From Granulosicoccus sp045106475 (GTDB taxonomy: Bacteria > Pseudomonadota > Gammaproteobacteria > Granulosicoccales > Granulosicoccaceae), in NCBI GenBank assembly GCA_045106475.1, contig JBGCEO010000040.1, positions 1-64,000 on the forward strand: 64,000 nucleotides of DNA, in the 5' to 3' direction. The notes under the pieces are model-generated. The model saw only the letters and a program-made list of their open reading frames with translations, was not told the origin of the DNA and did not search any database. The number at the start of each line of letters is the position of its first letter. Position 1 is the first letter of the stretch. Below, piece after piece: positions 34,026-43,261 of the stretch. The position numbers and the translations under genes were made by a program.

Positions 34026-34846
34026 TGAATCAGATACAAGAGTTACTAAATCAGGCACAGCCATACTGGTCTGAGCTTCTGGCTTTGCTGTCACTGTACT
34101 CAGAAATAATGGCAGCGCTGGCAGCGGCAGGGCTACTAGGTTTGTTTGTTGGCTGGATGATCAAGCGATCCAGTTCTAAACGTCAGTTGGCCACCACGAT
34201 CGATAGCTGGGAAAAGCGGTATGCTGCACTTGAAGAAAGCAACCATGCTGATACGGAAAATCTGGAGGAACAATTACAAACCATCGCCAGCGAAGCCAAG
34301 ACGCTGCAATCGACTAATCGAGCGTTGAGCGATTCACTAAAAAAGAACGACACCAGCATTCAGCGCTCACGCGCAGAAGCAATTGAGTTAAATCGTCAAC
34401 ATGCAGAAACTCAAGAGCGACTCCAACGCATAATCCAGCAAAAGGATCGTGAAATAGTAGAACTGGGAAATCGCATGCATGATGCATCTAAGAGACGAAA
34501 AGCCACAGGATCTACCCACATCGCCCCACTGATAGCAAGTGTTACAAACGATCAATCTCAAAGGTTTACCGACTCAGAATTGAACCATGCCGATACAGTG
34601 GCGATAAGCAACTCGGAAATGTCTGCTGATTCCTTTGATGCCACGATCCAGATGTCAGCAACAGAACTGTCGGAAAAAACTGGCAAGAAGGCAGCACTGG
34701 AACGATCTGACGATCTTGATGAATTTGAAGACACGGCTGATCTAAGCGGCATCATTGAAGACGAATACGAAGAATCCACCGTTGCCCTGGATGAAGAAGC
34801 ATTAGCCTTCGCCAAACGCCCGCTCACCTCTCGTAGTAAAAATTAG
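34025..34846 (+). CDS. Membrane-anchored coiled-coil protein of unknown function
   Basis: 273 residues. A hydrophobic helix at about 28-45 (AALAAAGLLGLFVGWMI) is followed by basic residues, then a coiled coil to about 155 (LEESNHADTENLEEQLQTIA), then an acidic, Ser/Glu-rich tail without clear fold. No known domain. Its ATG overlaps the stop of the BON/OmpA gene, so the two are translationally coupled and probably form a cell-envelope unit. The topology (short periplasmic start, large cytoplasmic part) follows from the positive charges after the helix. Confidence 0.78.
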   Translation: MNQIQELLNQAQPYWSELLALLSLYSEIMAALAAAGLLGLFVGWMIKRSSSKRQLATTIDSWEKRYAALEESNHADTENLEEQLQTIASEAKTLQSTNRALSDSLKKNDTSIQRSRAEAIELNRQHAETQERLQRIIQQKDREIVELGNRMHDASKRRKATGSTHIAPLIASVTNDQSQRFTDSELNHADTVAISNSEMSADSFDATIQMSATELSEKTGKKAALERSDDLDEFEDTADLSGIIEDEYEESTVALDEEALAFAKRPLTSRSKN

Positions 34847-34869
34847 GTGAAGCTAATCCAAATGGTCTC

Positions 34870-35496
34870 GTGAGCAGTATTCTTCATTATGTTCATGATC
34901 CGATGTGCAGCTGGTGCTGGGGCTTCAAACCCGTTTTTGATTCCCTGCTGACTCAGCTTCCGTCTTCTATCGCAGTTAACAGGGTGCTGGGTGGTCTCGC
35001 GCCTGACAGCGATGAGCCCATGGCGATCGGAATGCAGCAACGTTTACAGCAAACCTGGCAGCAGATTTCAGAAGTGGTACCAGGAACCGAGTTCAATTTC
35101 GATTTCTGGACAAAGAATCAAGCGAGACGCTCCACTTTCCCCGCTTGTCGTGCAGTATTAGCGGCAAAAAAGCAAAGCACCGACTTTGAAGTTCCGATGA
35201 TTAATGCGATTCAGCGGGCCTACTATCTAGAAGCAAAAAATCCATCGGATACGGAAGTACTAATCTCATTGGCAGATGCCATTGGTTGTGACGTACAACA
35301 CTTTTCAAGCGACTTAGTTAACAGGACTCTGCAAGACTCGCTAAACCGCGACATCAATTTTGCCCGTCAATTGGGCGTGCATGGCTTTCCGAGCCTTGTA
35401 TTCCAGTTTTCAGAGAGTCAGGCCTCATCGGTAGGCATCAACTACACCGAGGTATCACCAATGCTTGAGCAAATCGAACATCTGCACGTCGCCTGA
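34870..35496 (+). CDS. DsbA family thioredoxin-fold protein with CSWC motif
   Basis: 208 residues, no signal peptide, so presumably cytoplasmic, unlike true DsbA. Active-site CSWC at residues 13-16 within DPMCSWCWGF, and a cis-Pro loop in GVHGFPSLVF near 180. It belongs to the DsbA-like proteins related to FrnE; oxidoreductase or isomerase activity is likely, substrate unknown. GTG start at 34870, 23 bases after the coiled-coil gene, so probably same transcript. Confidence 0.87.
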   Translation: MSSILHYVHDPMCSWCWGFKPVFDSLLTQLPSSIAVNRVLGGLAPDSDEPMAIGMQQRLQQTWQQISEVVPGTEFNFDFWTKNQARRSTFPACRAVLAAKKQSTDFEVPMINAIQRAYYLEAKNPSDTEVLISLADAIGCDVQHFSSDLVNRTLQDSLNRDINFARQLGVHGFPSLVFQFSESQASSVGINYTEVSPMLEQIEHLHVA

Positions 35497-35606
35497 GTCA
35501 CACACTGCGACTCACAGCGCAAACCAGATCACAGCATACTAATTGACGATCAGTGAATTGTTGATATCTGCCGTTATAGCCCTCGTACACGATGTAGATC
35601 GCGGGC

Positions 35607-37280
35607 ATGACAAAAACCATAATAAAAATTCCGCTTTGTGTTGGTGCGATATGCCTTCTCACGGCTTGTGGTGATGGTGGAGGCAACAGTCCGCTATTTA
35701 ATCAAGAACCGGCTTTTGCACCCGCACTTCCAGCTAGCGAAGTCAATAATGCAGCTCCCGATGGCCCGCTTAACTCGGCAGAGGCTTACCGCCTGGTAGA
35801 ACAAACCACGTTCGGCCCACAACTTGATGACATTACTCAAGCGCAAGCAGGTCCTGAAGCCTGGATAAACGCGCAAATGCAGATGCCTGCAACCTTTATG
35901 ACAGACGGGCTCTATAAAGCCAACTCTAGTCGCTGGAACGAATACGTTAACGTCTGGTGGCGGCAAGCGATCAAGGCAGACGATCAGCTTAGACAGCGCG
36001 TAGCCTTCGCACTGAGCGAAATCTTTGTTGTGTCCGCTCACGATGGACTGGGCCAGGAACAATTTGGGCTGGCCAATTATTACGACATTTTGCTGCGACA
36101 TTCATTTGGCAACTATCGGGATTTACTGACTGACATCACATTGAATCCTGTCATGGGTGAATACCTTAGTATGAAAGGTAATCGCAAACCTGATCCAGAT
36201 AAAAACATACAGCCAGATGAAAACTATGCAAGAGAGCTATTACAACTATTCAGCATAGGACAGGTGATGCTGAATGAAGACGGTACGCCCATCCTGGACA
36301 AGGATGGTGTACCTAAAGCCGCTTACGATCAAACGGTGATTGAGAATTTCGCAAGAGTCTTCACCGGATGGCATTTTGCAAACGCAGAAGACTTCAAGTG
36401 GCCTAAAAACAAAGACTACATAACACCACTTAAGGCGTGGCAGGAGTATCACGATACGGATGCAAAAACGTTACTGCGCCGTGCAGAAATACCCGCCGGC
36501 CTAACTGCCGAAGAGGATCTGAACCTGGCACTCAATAATGTCTTCAATCATCCAAACGTCGGGCCCTTCCTATCAAAGCAGCTAATACAGCGCCTGGTAA
36601 CGAGCAATCCTTCCACACAGTATGTGCGCGATGTTGCCGCAGTTTTCAATCAGAACATTTCAGGTGAGCGAGGCAATCTAGCTAGCGTTGTCAAAGCGAT
36701 TCTTATGCACAACGAGGCGCGTTTTGGGCATGAGGACAATCCAGACACTTTCGGTAAGTTAAAAGAGCCACTTATCCGCTTGAGCCAACTCTGGCGCGCC
36801 TTTGAACCCGACACCATCCACTACAACTTTAACTACGGCTGGGCAAAACACGAACTGGGACAAGCGCCTTTGAACTCACCGTCAGTATTCAATTTTTTTC
36901 GACCTGATTTCAGCCAACCAGGAGAAATCAGCAATTTGGGGCTGGACTCCCCGGAGTTTGAGATATTGGATGAAACGTCGGTTATCACTATCACCAGTCG
37001 CCTGCTGGCAAGCACTCTCTGGTCGCACAATTTCAAAAATGAAAACGATGCTAATCGCATTGCAATCAATATCACGCGGGAAATGGATCTCGAACCAGAT
37101 GAAGATGCACTGCTCGATCATCTCGATTTGCTACTACTTGGCGGCCAAATGTCTGCTGAGATGAGAACCGAACTAAAAGAACTGATGAGCGCTCGCAGTT
37201 ATGCAAACGCTGCATCACAACGCGTGGTAGAGGCCATATTCCTTATAGTCACCTCTCCTGATGCAGCGATCCAGCGCTAA
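35607..37280 (+). CDS. DUF1800 domain lipoprotein
   Basis: 557 residues. Lipoprotein signal with LLTACGDGGG (Cys near residue 21). The DUF1800 domain fills the rest: TFGPQLDDITQA near the start, ENYARELLQLFSIG near 205 and VFNFFRPDFSQPGEI near 430. DUF1800 proteins are secreted, of unknown biochemical role, and are regularly encoded next to DUF1501 proteins, as here (141 bases to the next gene). Confidence 0.9.
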   Translation: MTKTIIKIPLCVGAICLLTACGDGGGNSPLFNQEPAFAPALPASEVNNAAPDGPLNSAEAYRLVEQTTFGPQLDDITQAQAGPEAWINAQMQMPATFMTDGLYKANSSRWNEYVNVWWRQAIKADDQLRQRVAFALSEIFVVSAHDGLGQEQFGLANYYDILLRHSFGNYRDLLTDITLNPVMGEYLSMKGNRKPDPDKNIQPDENYARELLQLFSIGQVMLNEDGTPILDKDGVPKAAYDQTVIENFARVFTGWHFANAEDFKWPKNKDYITPLKAWQEYHDTDAKTLLRRAEIPAGLTAEEDLNLALNNVFNHPNVGPFLSKQLIQRLVTSNPSTQYVRDVAAVFNQNISGERGNLASVVKAILMHNEARFGHEDNPDTFGKLKEPLIRLSQLWRAFEPDTIHYNFNYGWAKHELGQAPLNSPSVFNFFRPDFSQPGEISNLGLDSPEFEILDETSVITITSRLLASTLWSHNFKNENDANRIAINITREMDLEPDEDALLDHLDLLLLGGQMSAEMRTELKELMSARSYANAASQRVVEAIFLIVTSPDAAIQR

Positions 37281-37421
37281 TTGGAACATGGGTATATACC
37301 TACATGTATCTCATCAAAAGAGCGCAGATGGTTTTTACTCACACGATACTCAGCGTTTAGAGCCACTGTAAGCAGCTGCCTTAGTTACAGTCAATAATAA
37401 AAACAATAAAGAACACGCAAG

Positions 37422-38783
37422 ATGAATACATTCACACGCCGTCGATTTTTACACCGTGGAACACAAACGATTGCAGGCGCTGGTTTGGCTCTGGGTTGCA
37501 ACCCCTTGCTCACATTGGCACAGGCAGCGGACATACCCACCGCAACCACGGGCGATTATCGAGCACTGGTTTGTGTGTATCTGGAGGGTGGCTGCGATGG
37601 CTTTAGTCTTTTTACACCAACCGGTTCTTACGAGTACGACGAGTTTGCACACTCCAGGGGCTCACTCGTATTGCCCCGTAATAATCTACTAAACCTGGCG
37701 GGAGGGTCTGCGCCTGTTGGCCTTCATCCGAGTGCAAGCTCATTGCAACCACTCTACGATGAAGGTCGCTTAGCGATGATTGCCAACGTCGGCACGCTTA
37801 TCGAACCCACAACACAGGAACAGTACGAGAACAATGCGGTAGCAATACCTTCGCAGCTCTTCTCCCATAGTGATCAAGCTATACAGTGGCAGCAACTACA
37901 AGGTCGAGGTCGAGCAGAAGAAGGCTGGGGAGCCAAGGCAGCAGACTACTTAGGTAGTTTTCAAGAGAGAGACTACCTCACCTCCATTTCACTGGCAGGG
38001 TCTAACTACTGGCAATCAGGTATTGGTCAAAGACCTTTCACAATGACAGAATCGGGTGTACTGCAATATCAGGGCATGGATGCGACTAATGACTGGCAGC
38101 AACCCAGACGCACCGCATTTGAAAACGTACTGAATCACCAGCGCCGACATGTATTTGCCAGAGCCTATGCTGATTTGCAAAAACGCGCGATATCAGTGAC
38201 TTCAGAACTCGGTGAGGTACTTGAGAGCAATGCCGGCCTCTTTACTGATCAACCGTCGGAAAACAGTCTGGCTGAAAAGCTCAACATGGTTGCCCAGCTG
38301 ATTGCCGCTCAGGAGACTCTGGGACTTCAACGACAAATCTTCTATGTCAGTATGGGTGGCTTCGACGTACATGATAACCAAAACCAAGAGCTGCCCGAAC
38401 TCTTCAGTGTCCTGTCTGAAGCTTTGAGCTTTTTCCAAGGCAAGCTTGACGATATGGGCAAAAGCAATAACGTAACAACCTTTACTGCGTCTGACTTCGG
38501 TCGCTCACTCCTGTCCAATGGCGATGGTACGGATCACGGATGGGGGAACCATCTTATGGCCATGGGCGGAGCAGTGAACGGTGGAGAGGTTTATGGAACC
38601 TTGCCTAGTCTGGATGTTAACGGACCGGATTCTGTACACCGGGGCCGGATTCTTCCAACAACATCAGCTACTCAATATGCTGCCAGCCTGCTGAACTGGA
38701 TTGGTCTTGAAGAACAAGAACTTGCAAACGTTCTACCCAACATCAACAACTTCAGCACTCGCGATATTGGTTTTCTCAGTTAG
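37422..38783 (+). CDS. DUF1501 protein with Tat signal
   Basis: 453 residues. Twin-arginine signal RRRFLHRG at residues 6-13 followed by a moderately hydrophobic stretch and AQAAD cleavage region. The body is a DUF1501 (sulfatase/alkaline phosphatase-like fold) protein: YLEGGCDGFSLFTP, MGGFDVHDNQ and TASDFGRSLLSNGDGTDHGW are conserved landmarks with likely metal ligands Asp/His. Exported folded through the Tat system, whose tatABC genes are in the same window. It pairs with the DUF1800 gene. Confidence 0.91.
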   Translation: MNTFTRRRFLHRGTQTIAGAGLALGCNPLLTLAQAADIPTATTGDYRALVCVYLEGGCDGFSLFTPTGSYEYDEFAHSRGSLVLPRNNLLNLAGGSAPVGLHPSASSLQPLYDEGRLAMIANVGTLIEPTTQEQYENNAVAIPSQLFSHSDQAIQWQQLQGRGRAEEGWGAKAADYLGSFQERDYLTSISLAGSNYWQSGIGQRPFTMTESGVLQYQGMDATNDWQQPRRTAFENVLNHQRRHVFARAYADLQKRAISVTSELGEVLESNAGLFTDQPSENSLAEKLNMVAQLIAAQETLGLQRQIFYVSMGGFDVHDNQNQELPELFSVLSEALSFFQGKLDDMGKSNNVTTFTASDFGRSLLSNGDGTDHGWGNHLMAMGGAVNGGEVYGTLPSLDVNGPDSVHRGRILPTTSATQYAASLLNWIGLEEQELANVLPNINNFSTRDIGFLS

Positions 38784-39376
38784 CCCTTTGCGTTGTTAGC
38801 TGCTGATCGAACAAGCAGGGCTATTAAATTAGGTACATGGCTAGCGCTAATAGCGCTACTTTTGGCTGATTGATTCCGCTATGGATATTAAGCTCGAATC
38901 AATGTCAATATTCCAACCTATAGCATCGAAATAGCAGCCTTTACACCTCCTTTGAAGTTTGACAGAAGGTATCGTAAATGAGATTCTACGTCTCATTACT
39001 GGGCTTTCTTTGCCCTGGTATGCACTTCCACTAACTGCTGGTACAAGTTGTCCACGCATGTTGGAGGTTGTGGTTATCGGGTAGTTGCTGTCAAATGCGC
39101 CACCCATGACATCCATTTGGAGGAAACTGCATGCGCAGCGCACTGCTGAAGATGATCGGTGGCACAGCTGGACAGTCCTTTTGTCTTTTTACCAGTCAAT
39201 TTCGACAGGTATTTGCTGGAGGGTTAAACAAAGCATAAACCTTAACTCTTTAACCTTTAAGCTATAAGAGCGTCGACCAACGGCGCAATCCAATACCCAA
39301 TAGAGGCAAAAGTTAATGCCCGGATTCCGAGCACACCCTCTGCCTCTTTCGCTAGATAAAATTCCCTGGAGGAACT
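38784..39376. other. Long noncoding stretch upstream of the TRAP transporter
   Basis: 593 bases without a convincing gene. An imperfect inverted repeat AATGAGA-N7-TCTCATT at 38977-38997 (outer GTA/TAC also match with one inserted base) could be an operator or RNA hairpin. Short reading frames here have poor codon patterns. The dctP ribosome binding site GGAGGAACT is at 39368-39376. Confidence 0.5.
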
Positions 39377-40471
39377 ATGAAAGTTAAACATCTTCTCAGT
39401 GCAGTAGCTCTGAGCACGGCAATGGCAGTTGGTACTGCTTACGCCGAAACCACTATTCGTGTGCAATCAGTGCTGCCAAATACGGCAGACGAAGTGTTCA
39501 TGTTAGAGGAATTCGCTAAAGACGTTTCCGCTCTTACAAGCGGCTCTCTGACCATCGAAGTCTTACCTGCAGGTGCTGTTGTCGGCCCTCGGGATATCAT
39601 GGACGCAGTTGATGCAGGCCTTGTCGAAGCTGGTTTCGCTTGGACACACTACTGGGGCGGCAAACATGTTGCGGCAAACCTCTTCGGTGCTCCTGTTGCA
39701 GGCGCAGGTGTCGGCATGGACAACATCGCGTTTCTCAGCTGGTTCCAGTATGGCGGCGGCAAAGAGCTCTATGACCGTCTTTGGGGCGAAATGGGCGTGA
39801 ACGTCAAAGGTTTCATGTTGCAACCTGTCGGCCCAGAAGCATTGGGCTGGTTTCCAAAGCCTATCGAGTCTATGGATGATTTCCGCAAGATGCGCTTCCG
39901 TGCGCCTCCAGGTATGGTTGGTGCCGCTTACGCTGACATTGGCGTTCCTGCGGTTGCAATGGGCGGTGGAGACATCTTGCCAGCGCTGGAAAAAGGCACC
40001 ATTGACGCAGCAGAATGGTGCTGCCCGAAACCTGACTCTGTGTTCGGATTCCAGAAAGTTCTAAAGCACTACTATCTCCAGGGATTGCATCAGGTTGTCG
40101 TAAACGCCGACATGTACATGAACCTCGATATCTACAACGATCTGAGCGATCTGGAAAAGAAGGCTCTGGAAGTTGCGGCAAATGCATCCTTGTCAAAGTC
40201 AATGTCCTACCGAATCTATGAAAACGGTAAGGCGCTGAAAGATCTCACTGACAACCATGGCGTTATTCTGGAAGATACTCCAGCAGACTACTTCACCGAA
40301 TACATGGCAGCGGCAAAAAATGCATTGCAGGCAGCTGCGGATGAGAACGAATTCTTCGCAGAAGTATGGCAATCACAAAAAGACTTCGCCGACATCGCAG
40401 TTCCATTCTGGGCAGGTGCACAGGCATCAAATGCAGGTCTGGGTAAAGCACACGCAGACACACTGAAGTAA
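39377..40471 (+). CDS. dctP: TRAP transporter substrate-binding protein, DctP/TakP type
   Basis: Periplasmic receptor of a tripartite ATP-independent transporter. 364 residues with a Sec signal ending AYAE (about residue 24). The TRAP signature region is FRAPPGMVGAAYADIGVPAV; GTIDAAEWCCPKPD near 215 corresponds to the ligand-contacting helix and resembles the alpha-keto acid binding TakP subgroup. A carboxylate ligand is likely; which one is not readable. An excellent Shine-Dalgarno precedes ATG. It is followed by a hairpin and the fused permease gene. Confidence 0.92.
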   Translation: MKVKHLLSAVALSTAMAVGTAYAETTIRVQSVLPNTADEVFMLEEFAKDVSALTSGSLTIEVLPAGAVVGPRDIMDAVDAGLVEAGFAWTHYWGGKHVAANLFGAPVAGAGVGMDNIAFLSWFQYGGGKELYDRLWGEMGVNVKGFMLQPVGPEALGWFPKPIESMDDFRKMRFRAPPGMVGAAYADIGVPAVAMGGGDILPALEKGTIDAAEWCCPKPDSVFGFQKVLKHYYLQGLHQVVVNADMYMNLDIYNDLSDLEKKALEVAANASLSKSMSYRIYENGKALKDLTDNHGVILEDTPADYFTEYMAAAKNALQAAADENEFFAEVWQSQKDFADIAVPFWAGAQASNAGLGKAHADTLK

Positions 40472-40480
40472 GTTCAGTTT

Positions 40481-40507
40481 GGCACGGGCTCTTTTGGAGC
40501 TCGTGCC
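40481..40507 (+). terminator. Hairpin between dctP and dctQM (attenuator or processing site)
   Basis: GGCACGGGCTC and GAGCTCGTGCC form an 11-bp stem with one mismatch, loop TTTTG, followed by CTTCTC and not a T-run. Such hairpins after binding-protein genes usually give partial termination or protect the upstream mRNA. Confidence 0.7.
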
Positions 40508-40648
40508 CTTCTCACCACATTAGAAGTAATCAAAGCTCAGGACGGGCTCCCAAGCGACCCCGTGCGTTCTTGTTTTCCAAGCGCCATCTTCTGACGTTTC
40601 GAAAAAGAGAGCGCGGATTTCCACCCCGCCTACTAGAGGAAACACCAC

Positions 40649-43111
40649 ATGGCCGACGAACCGAATCCGGACGATCTGGAAATCGCGGACGAGCTTATCG
40701 CAGAGCGACGTGCAGAAGCCCCCGGTGAAACGCCCGATGATATGACGGCCTGGCAGCGCCCGATAACGGCCGTCATCGACGTTGTGAACTATCGCGCGGG
40801 GCAGATCATCGCGCTTCTTCTTGTGCCGTTGATCGCGGTAGTTGTGTTCGAGGTAATCTCGCGCAATTCCTTCTCGATCCTGCAAAACGCTGGGTTTGAA
40901 GACCTGGCACGAACCCTAAACCTTGGGCCCACCCTTTGGGTCTATGACACCAGCCGCATGATCGCAGGTGTGCTCTTTATGGCGGCCGCTGGTTATGGAC
41001 TGATGCGGGGAGTACATATCCGCGCAGACTTCCTTTATCGGTTCTGGTCTGACAAGACACAGGCAACGGTCGACGCCAGTCTGTACCTTCTACTATTCAT
41101 CCCGTCGATGATCTTCTTTACGATCGTGTCGGCAAAATTCTGGTGGCTAGCTTACTCAACCGGCGAAACCATGCAAATCGACAGCGCCTGGGGGCCATTG
41201 CTTTGGCCTGCGCGCTTAGCCATGCCGGTCGGTGCCTTCTTATTAACGATCCAAGGCATACCAGAGATTTTCCGTGCCTTCCATAAAATGGGCAAAGAAC
41301 GCGAACGCTGGTTTGTGCGGGCTCTACCGATCTACTTGATCTTACTGGTCTGGCTGGTCCTGGCAGTCTTTGTACCCGACCTGGTGCCTGCTGGTGCCTG
41401 GTTCACCGAAATAATGAGTGCGCGACCAAATCTTGACAAACCCACCATCGGGTTAATCATGCTCGGGGCGATGCTCTTTGTAATTTTCATAGGTTTCCCT
41501 ATCGCGTTCACGCTTATTTTTCTGGCTTTTGTGTTCGGTATCTGGGGGTCGAACTTCAAACTCACCACACTACTGATGACGCTGAATACCAATTCGACCA
41601 TGTTGAATGATCAGCTTATGGCAGTGCCTTTGTTCGTCTTGATGGGTATCGTTATGGAAGCCGCTGGATTGATGGAACGTCTGTTTGCATCGATTCAAAT
41701 GATAATGGCCCGGGTGCGCGGAGCTCTCTTTATTGCAGTTCTGATTGTCTCTACAATCTTTGCAGCCGCAACCGGGATCGTTGGTGCATCCGTGACTCTA
41801 CTTGGCATCATGGCGGGTGCGACTATGAGCCGATCCGGATACAACGTGCAGCTGGCGGCTGGAACAATCACGGCAGGTGGTACTTTGGGCATCCTGATCC
41901 CACCGTCCATCATGTTGATTGTTATGGGCCCCGTGTTGGAAGTCTCCACCCTTGATCTGTTTCGCGGTGCATTCATACCCGGCGCACTTCTGGCCTCACT
42001 CTATTTGATCTATACCTTAGGTCGGTGTTGGCTTAACCCAAGTTTAGGCCCTATCCTCGCCGAAGAAGACCAACCAGATACATCCAGGTTTTACGGTGCC
42101 GAAGTAGCCTTGATCTGCCTGGGCGTACTGACTGTTTGCCGCGTCTTTGGCCTTGGCGTAGGCGGTGCATTTGGCGGGCTGCTGCCGTTTGGTGGACTAG
42201 TAGTCTTACTCGCGACCATGGCTCTGGCCTACGCTGCGTATCGAAAGCCGAGCATTCTGCGGATAGCTGTTCCAATCGCAGTCCTCTTCCACCTCTACAT
42301 GATTGTGGCAAACATGGGCAACGGTTTGCCGATCTGGTCAATCGTCTTTGCTGCATTCACTGTGCTCCTGGCATTTCTGGGCCGACCGATTTATGACAAA
42401 GAAAAAGGCGGAGACTTTTACTTCTCAGATCTCTGGAACGAATTCTTCGCAGGCCTTATGCCTCCCACGATCCTGATTTCCTTCGCATTGGGTTCAATAC
42501 TTCTTGGCTTTGCAACCCCGGCCGAAGCTGCTGCGATGGGGGCATTCGGTTCGATTTTGCTATCAATCGGCTATAGAAAGTTCAACTTGCCCAGCTTTTT
42601 CGACAGCTTGGTTAAAGCCCTGGAAATCACAGTGCTGATCATGTTCCTGGTAGCAGCATCCAACTTCTTTGGTGCTGAATTCAGTGCGCTTGGAACACCT
42701 AAGATGATGACCGAGCTGCTTCTGGGCCTCGATATGTCTCCGTACCTGATCTTGCTGCTGGTTATGGCGCTGATCTTTCTCTTGGGCTGGCCTTTGGAAT
42801 GGGTGCCGATCGTTCTCATCGTTGTACCTATTCTATTGCCGACAGTCGAAGCGCTCTCAGTTCATGGTCTGGAGCGCTATGACCTTATGGTCTGGTTCGG
42901 AATCCTGGTAGCGGTTAATTTACAAACGGCTTGGCTTTCACCCCCGGTCGCACTATCTGCCTACTTCTTGAAGGGCGTGGTGCCTAACTGGGATTTGAAA
43001 GACATCTACCTGGGCATGATGCAGTTCATGTTGGTTCAGCTTGTGGGTTTGATTCTGATTTTCATATTCCCGCAGCTCGTGTTGTGGTTGCCGAGTGTCA
43101 TGGGAGGTTAG
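40649..43111 (+). CDS. dctQM: TRAP transporter fused permease, DctQ-DctM
   Basis: 820 residues: acidic cytoplasmic N-terminus, a four-helix DctQ domain (about 45-215), then a DctM domain with a dozen hydrophobic segments (about 230-815; VPLFVLMGIVMEAAGLMERL, TAGGTLGILIPPSIMLIVMG and GFATPAEAAAMGAFG are typical). It drives Na+- or H+-coupled uptake with DctP. The fusion of small and large subunits is known in the family. The middle (about 480-590) has extra helices relative to short DctM. GAGGAAAC provides the ribosome binding site. GC content seems a little higher than in the neighbouring genes, which could mean transfer, but I have not computed it. Confidence 0.92.
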   Translation: MADEPNPDDLEIADELIAERRAEAPGETPDDMTAWQRPITAVIDVVNYRAGQIIALLLVPLIAVVVFEVISRNSFSILQNAGFEDLARTLNLGPTLWVYDTSRMIAGVLFMAAAGYGLMRGVHIRADFLYRFWSDKTQATVDASLYLLLFIPSMIFFTIVSAKFWWLAYSTGETMQIDSAWGPLLWPARLAMPVGAFLLTIQGIPEIFRAFHKMGKERERWFVRALPIYLILLVWLVLAVFVPDLVPAGAWFTEIMSARPNLDKPTIGLIMLGAMLFVIFIGFPIAFTLIFLAFVFGIWGSNFKLTTLLMTLNTNSTMLNDQLMAVPLFVLMGIVMEAAGLMERLFASIQMIMARVRGALFIAVLIVSTIFAAATGIVGASVTLLGIMAGATMSRSGYNVQLAAGTITAGGTLGILIPPSIMLIVMGPVLEVSTLDLFRGAFIPGALLASLYLIYTLGRCWLNPSLGPILAEEDQPDTSRFYGAEVALICLGVLTVCRVFGLGVGGAFGGLLPFGGLVVLLATMALAYAAYRKPSILRIAVPIAVLFHLYMIVANMGNGLPIWSIVFAAFTVLLAFLGRPIYDKEKGGDFYFSDLWNEFFAGLMPPTILISFALGSILLGFATPAEAAAMGAFGSILLSIGYRKFNLPSFFDSLVKALEITVLIMFLVAASNFFGAEFSALGTPKMMTELLLGLDMSPYLILLLVMALIFLLGWPLEWVPIVLIVVPILLPTVEALSVHGLERYDLMVWFGILVAVNLQTAWLSPPVALSAYFLKGVVPNWDLKDIYLGMMQFMLVQLVGLILIFIFPQLVLWLPSVMGG

Positions 43112-43223
43112 CTATGATCGCTTTCAAGACAAACTCAATGTTTATGACTGGCAGGAAAAATTGCACATCACCCTCGCTGATGGTGAGCTTGTTGACTCCG
43201 TTGATGCCAGGCAGTCCGTTTAG
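43095..43223 (+). other. Possible 42-codon gene or gene relic between dctQM and terC
   Basis: A frame from GTG 43095 to TAG 43223 overlaps the dctQM end by 17 bases and fills the gap to terC. It translates to a soluble-looking peptide (YDRFQDKLNVYDWQEKLHIT, then LADGELVDSVDARQ), with protein-like composition and Trp, Tyr and Asp-rich character. No Shine-Dalgarno. It may be a small protein, or the end of a gene lost by rearrangement. Confidence 0.25.
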
Positions 43224-43261
43224 ACTCTTTGGCTGCAAACTTCTGCAGGCGGGGGCAGCTC

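Noticed and set aside
38856..39143. 95-codon reading frame on the minus strand in the long gap before dctP
   Set aside because: Composition is not protein-like, no ribosome binding site, and it overlaps the inverted repeat; likely chance.
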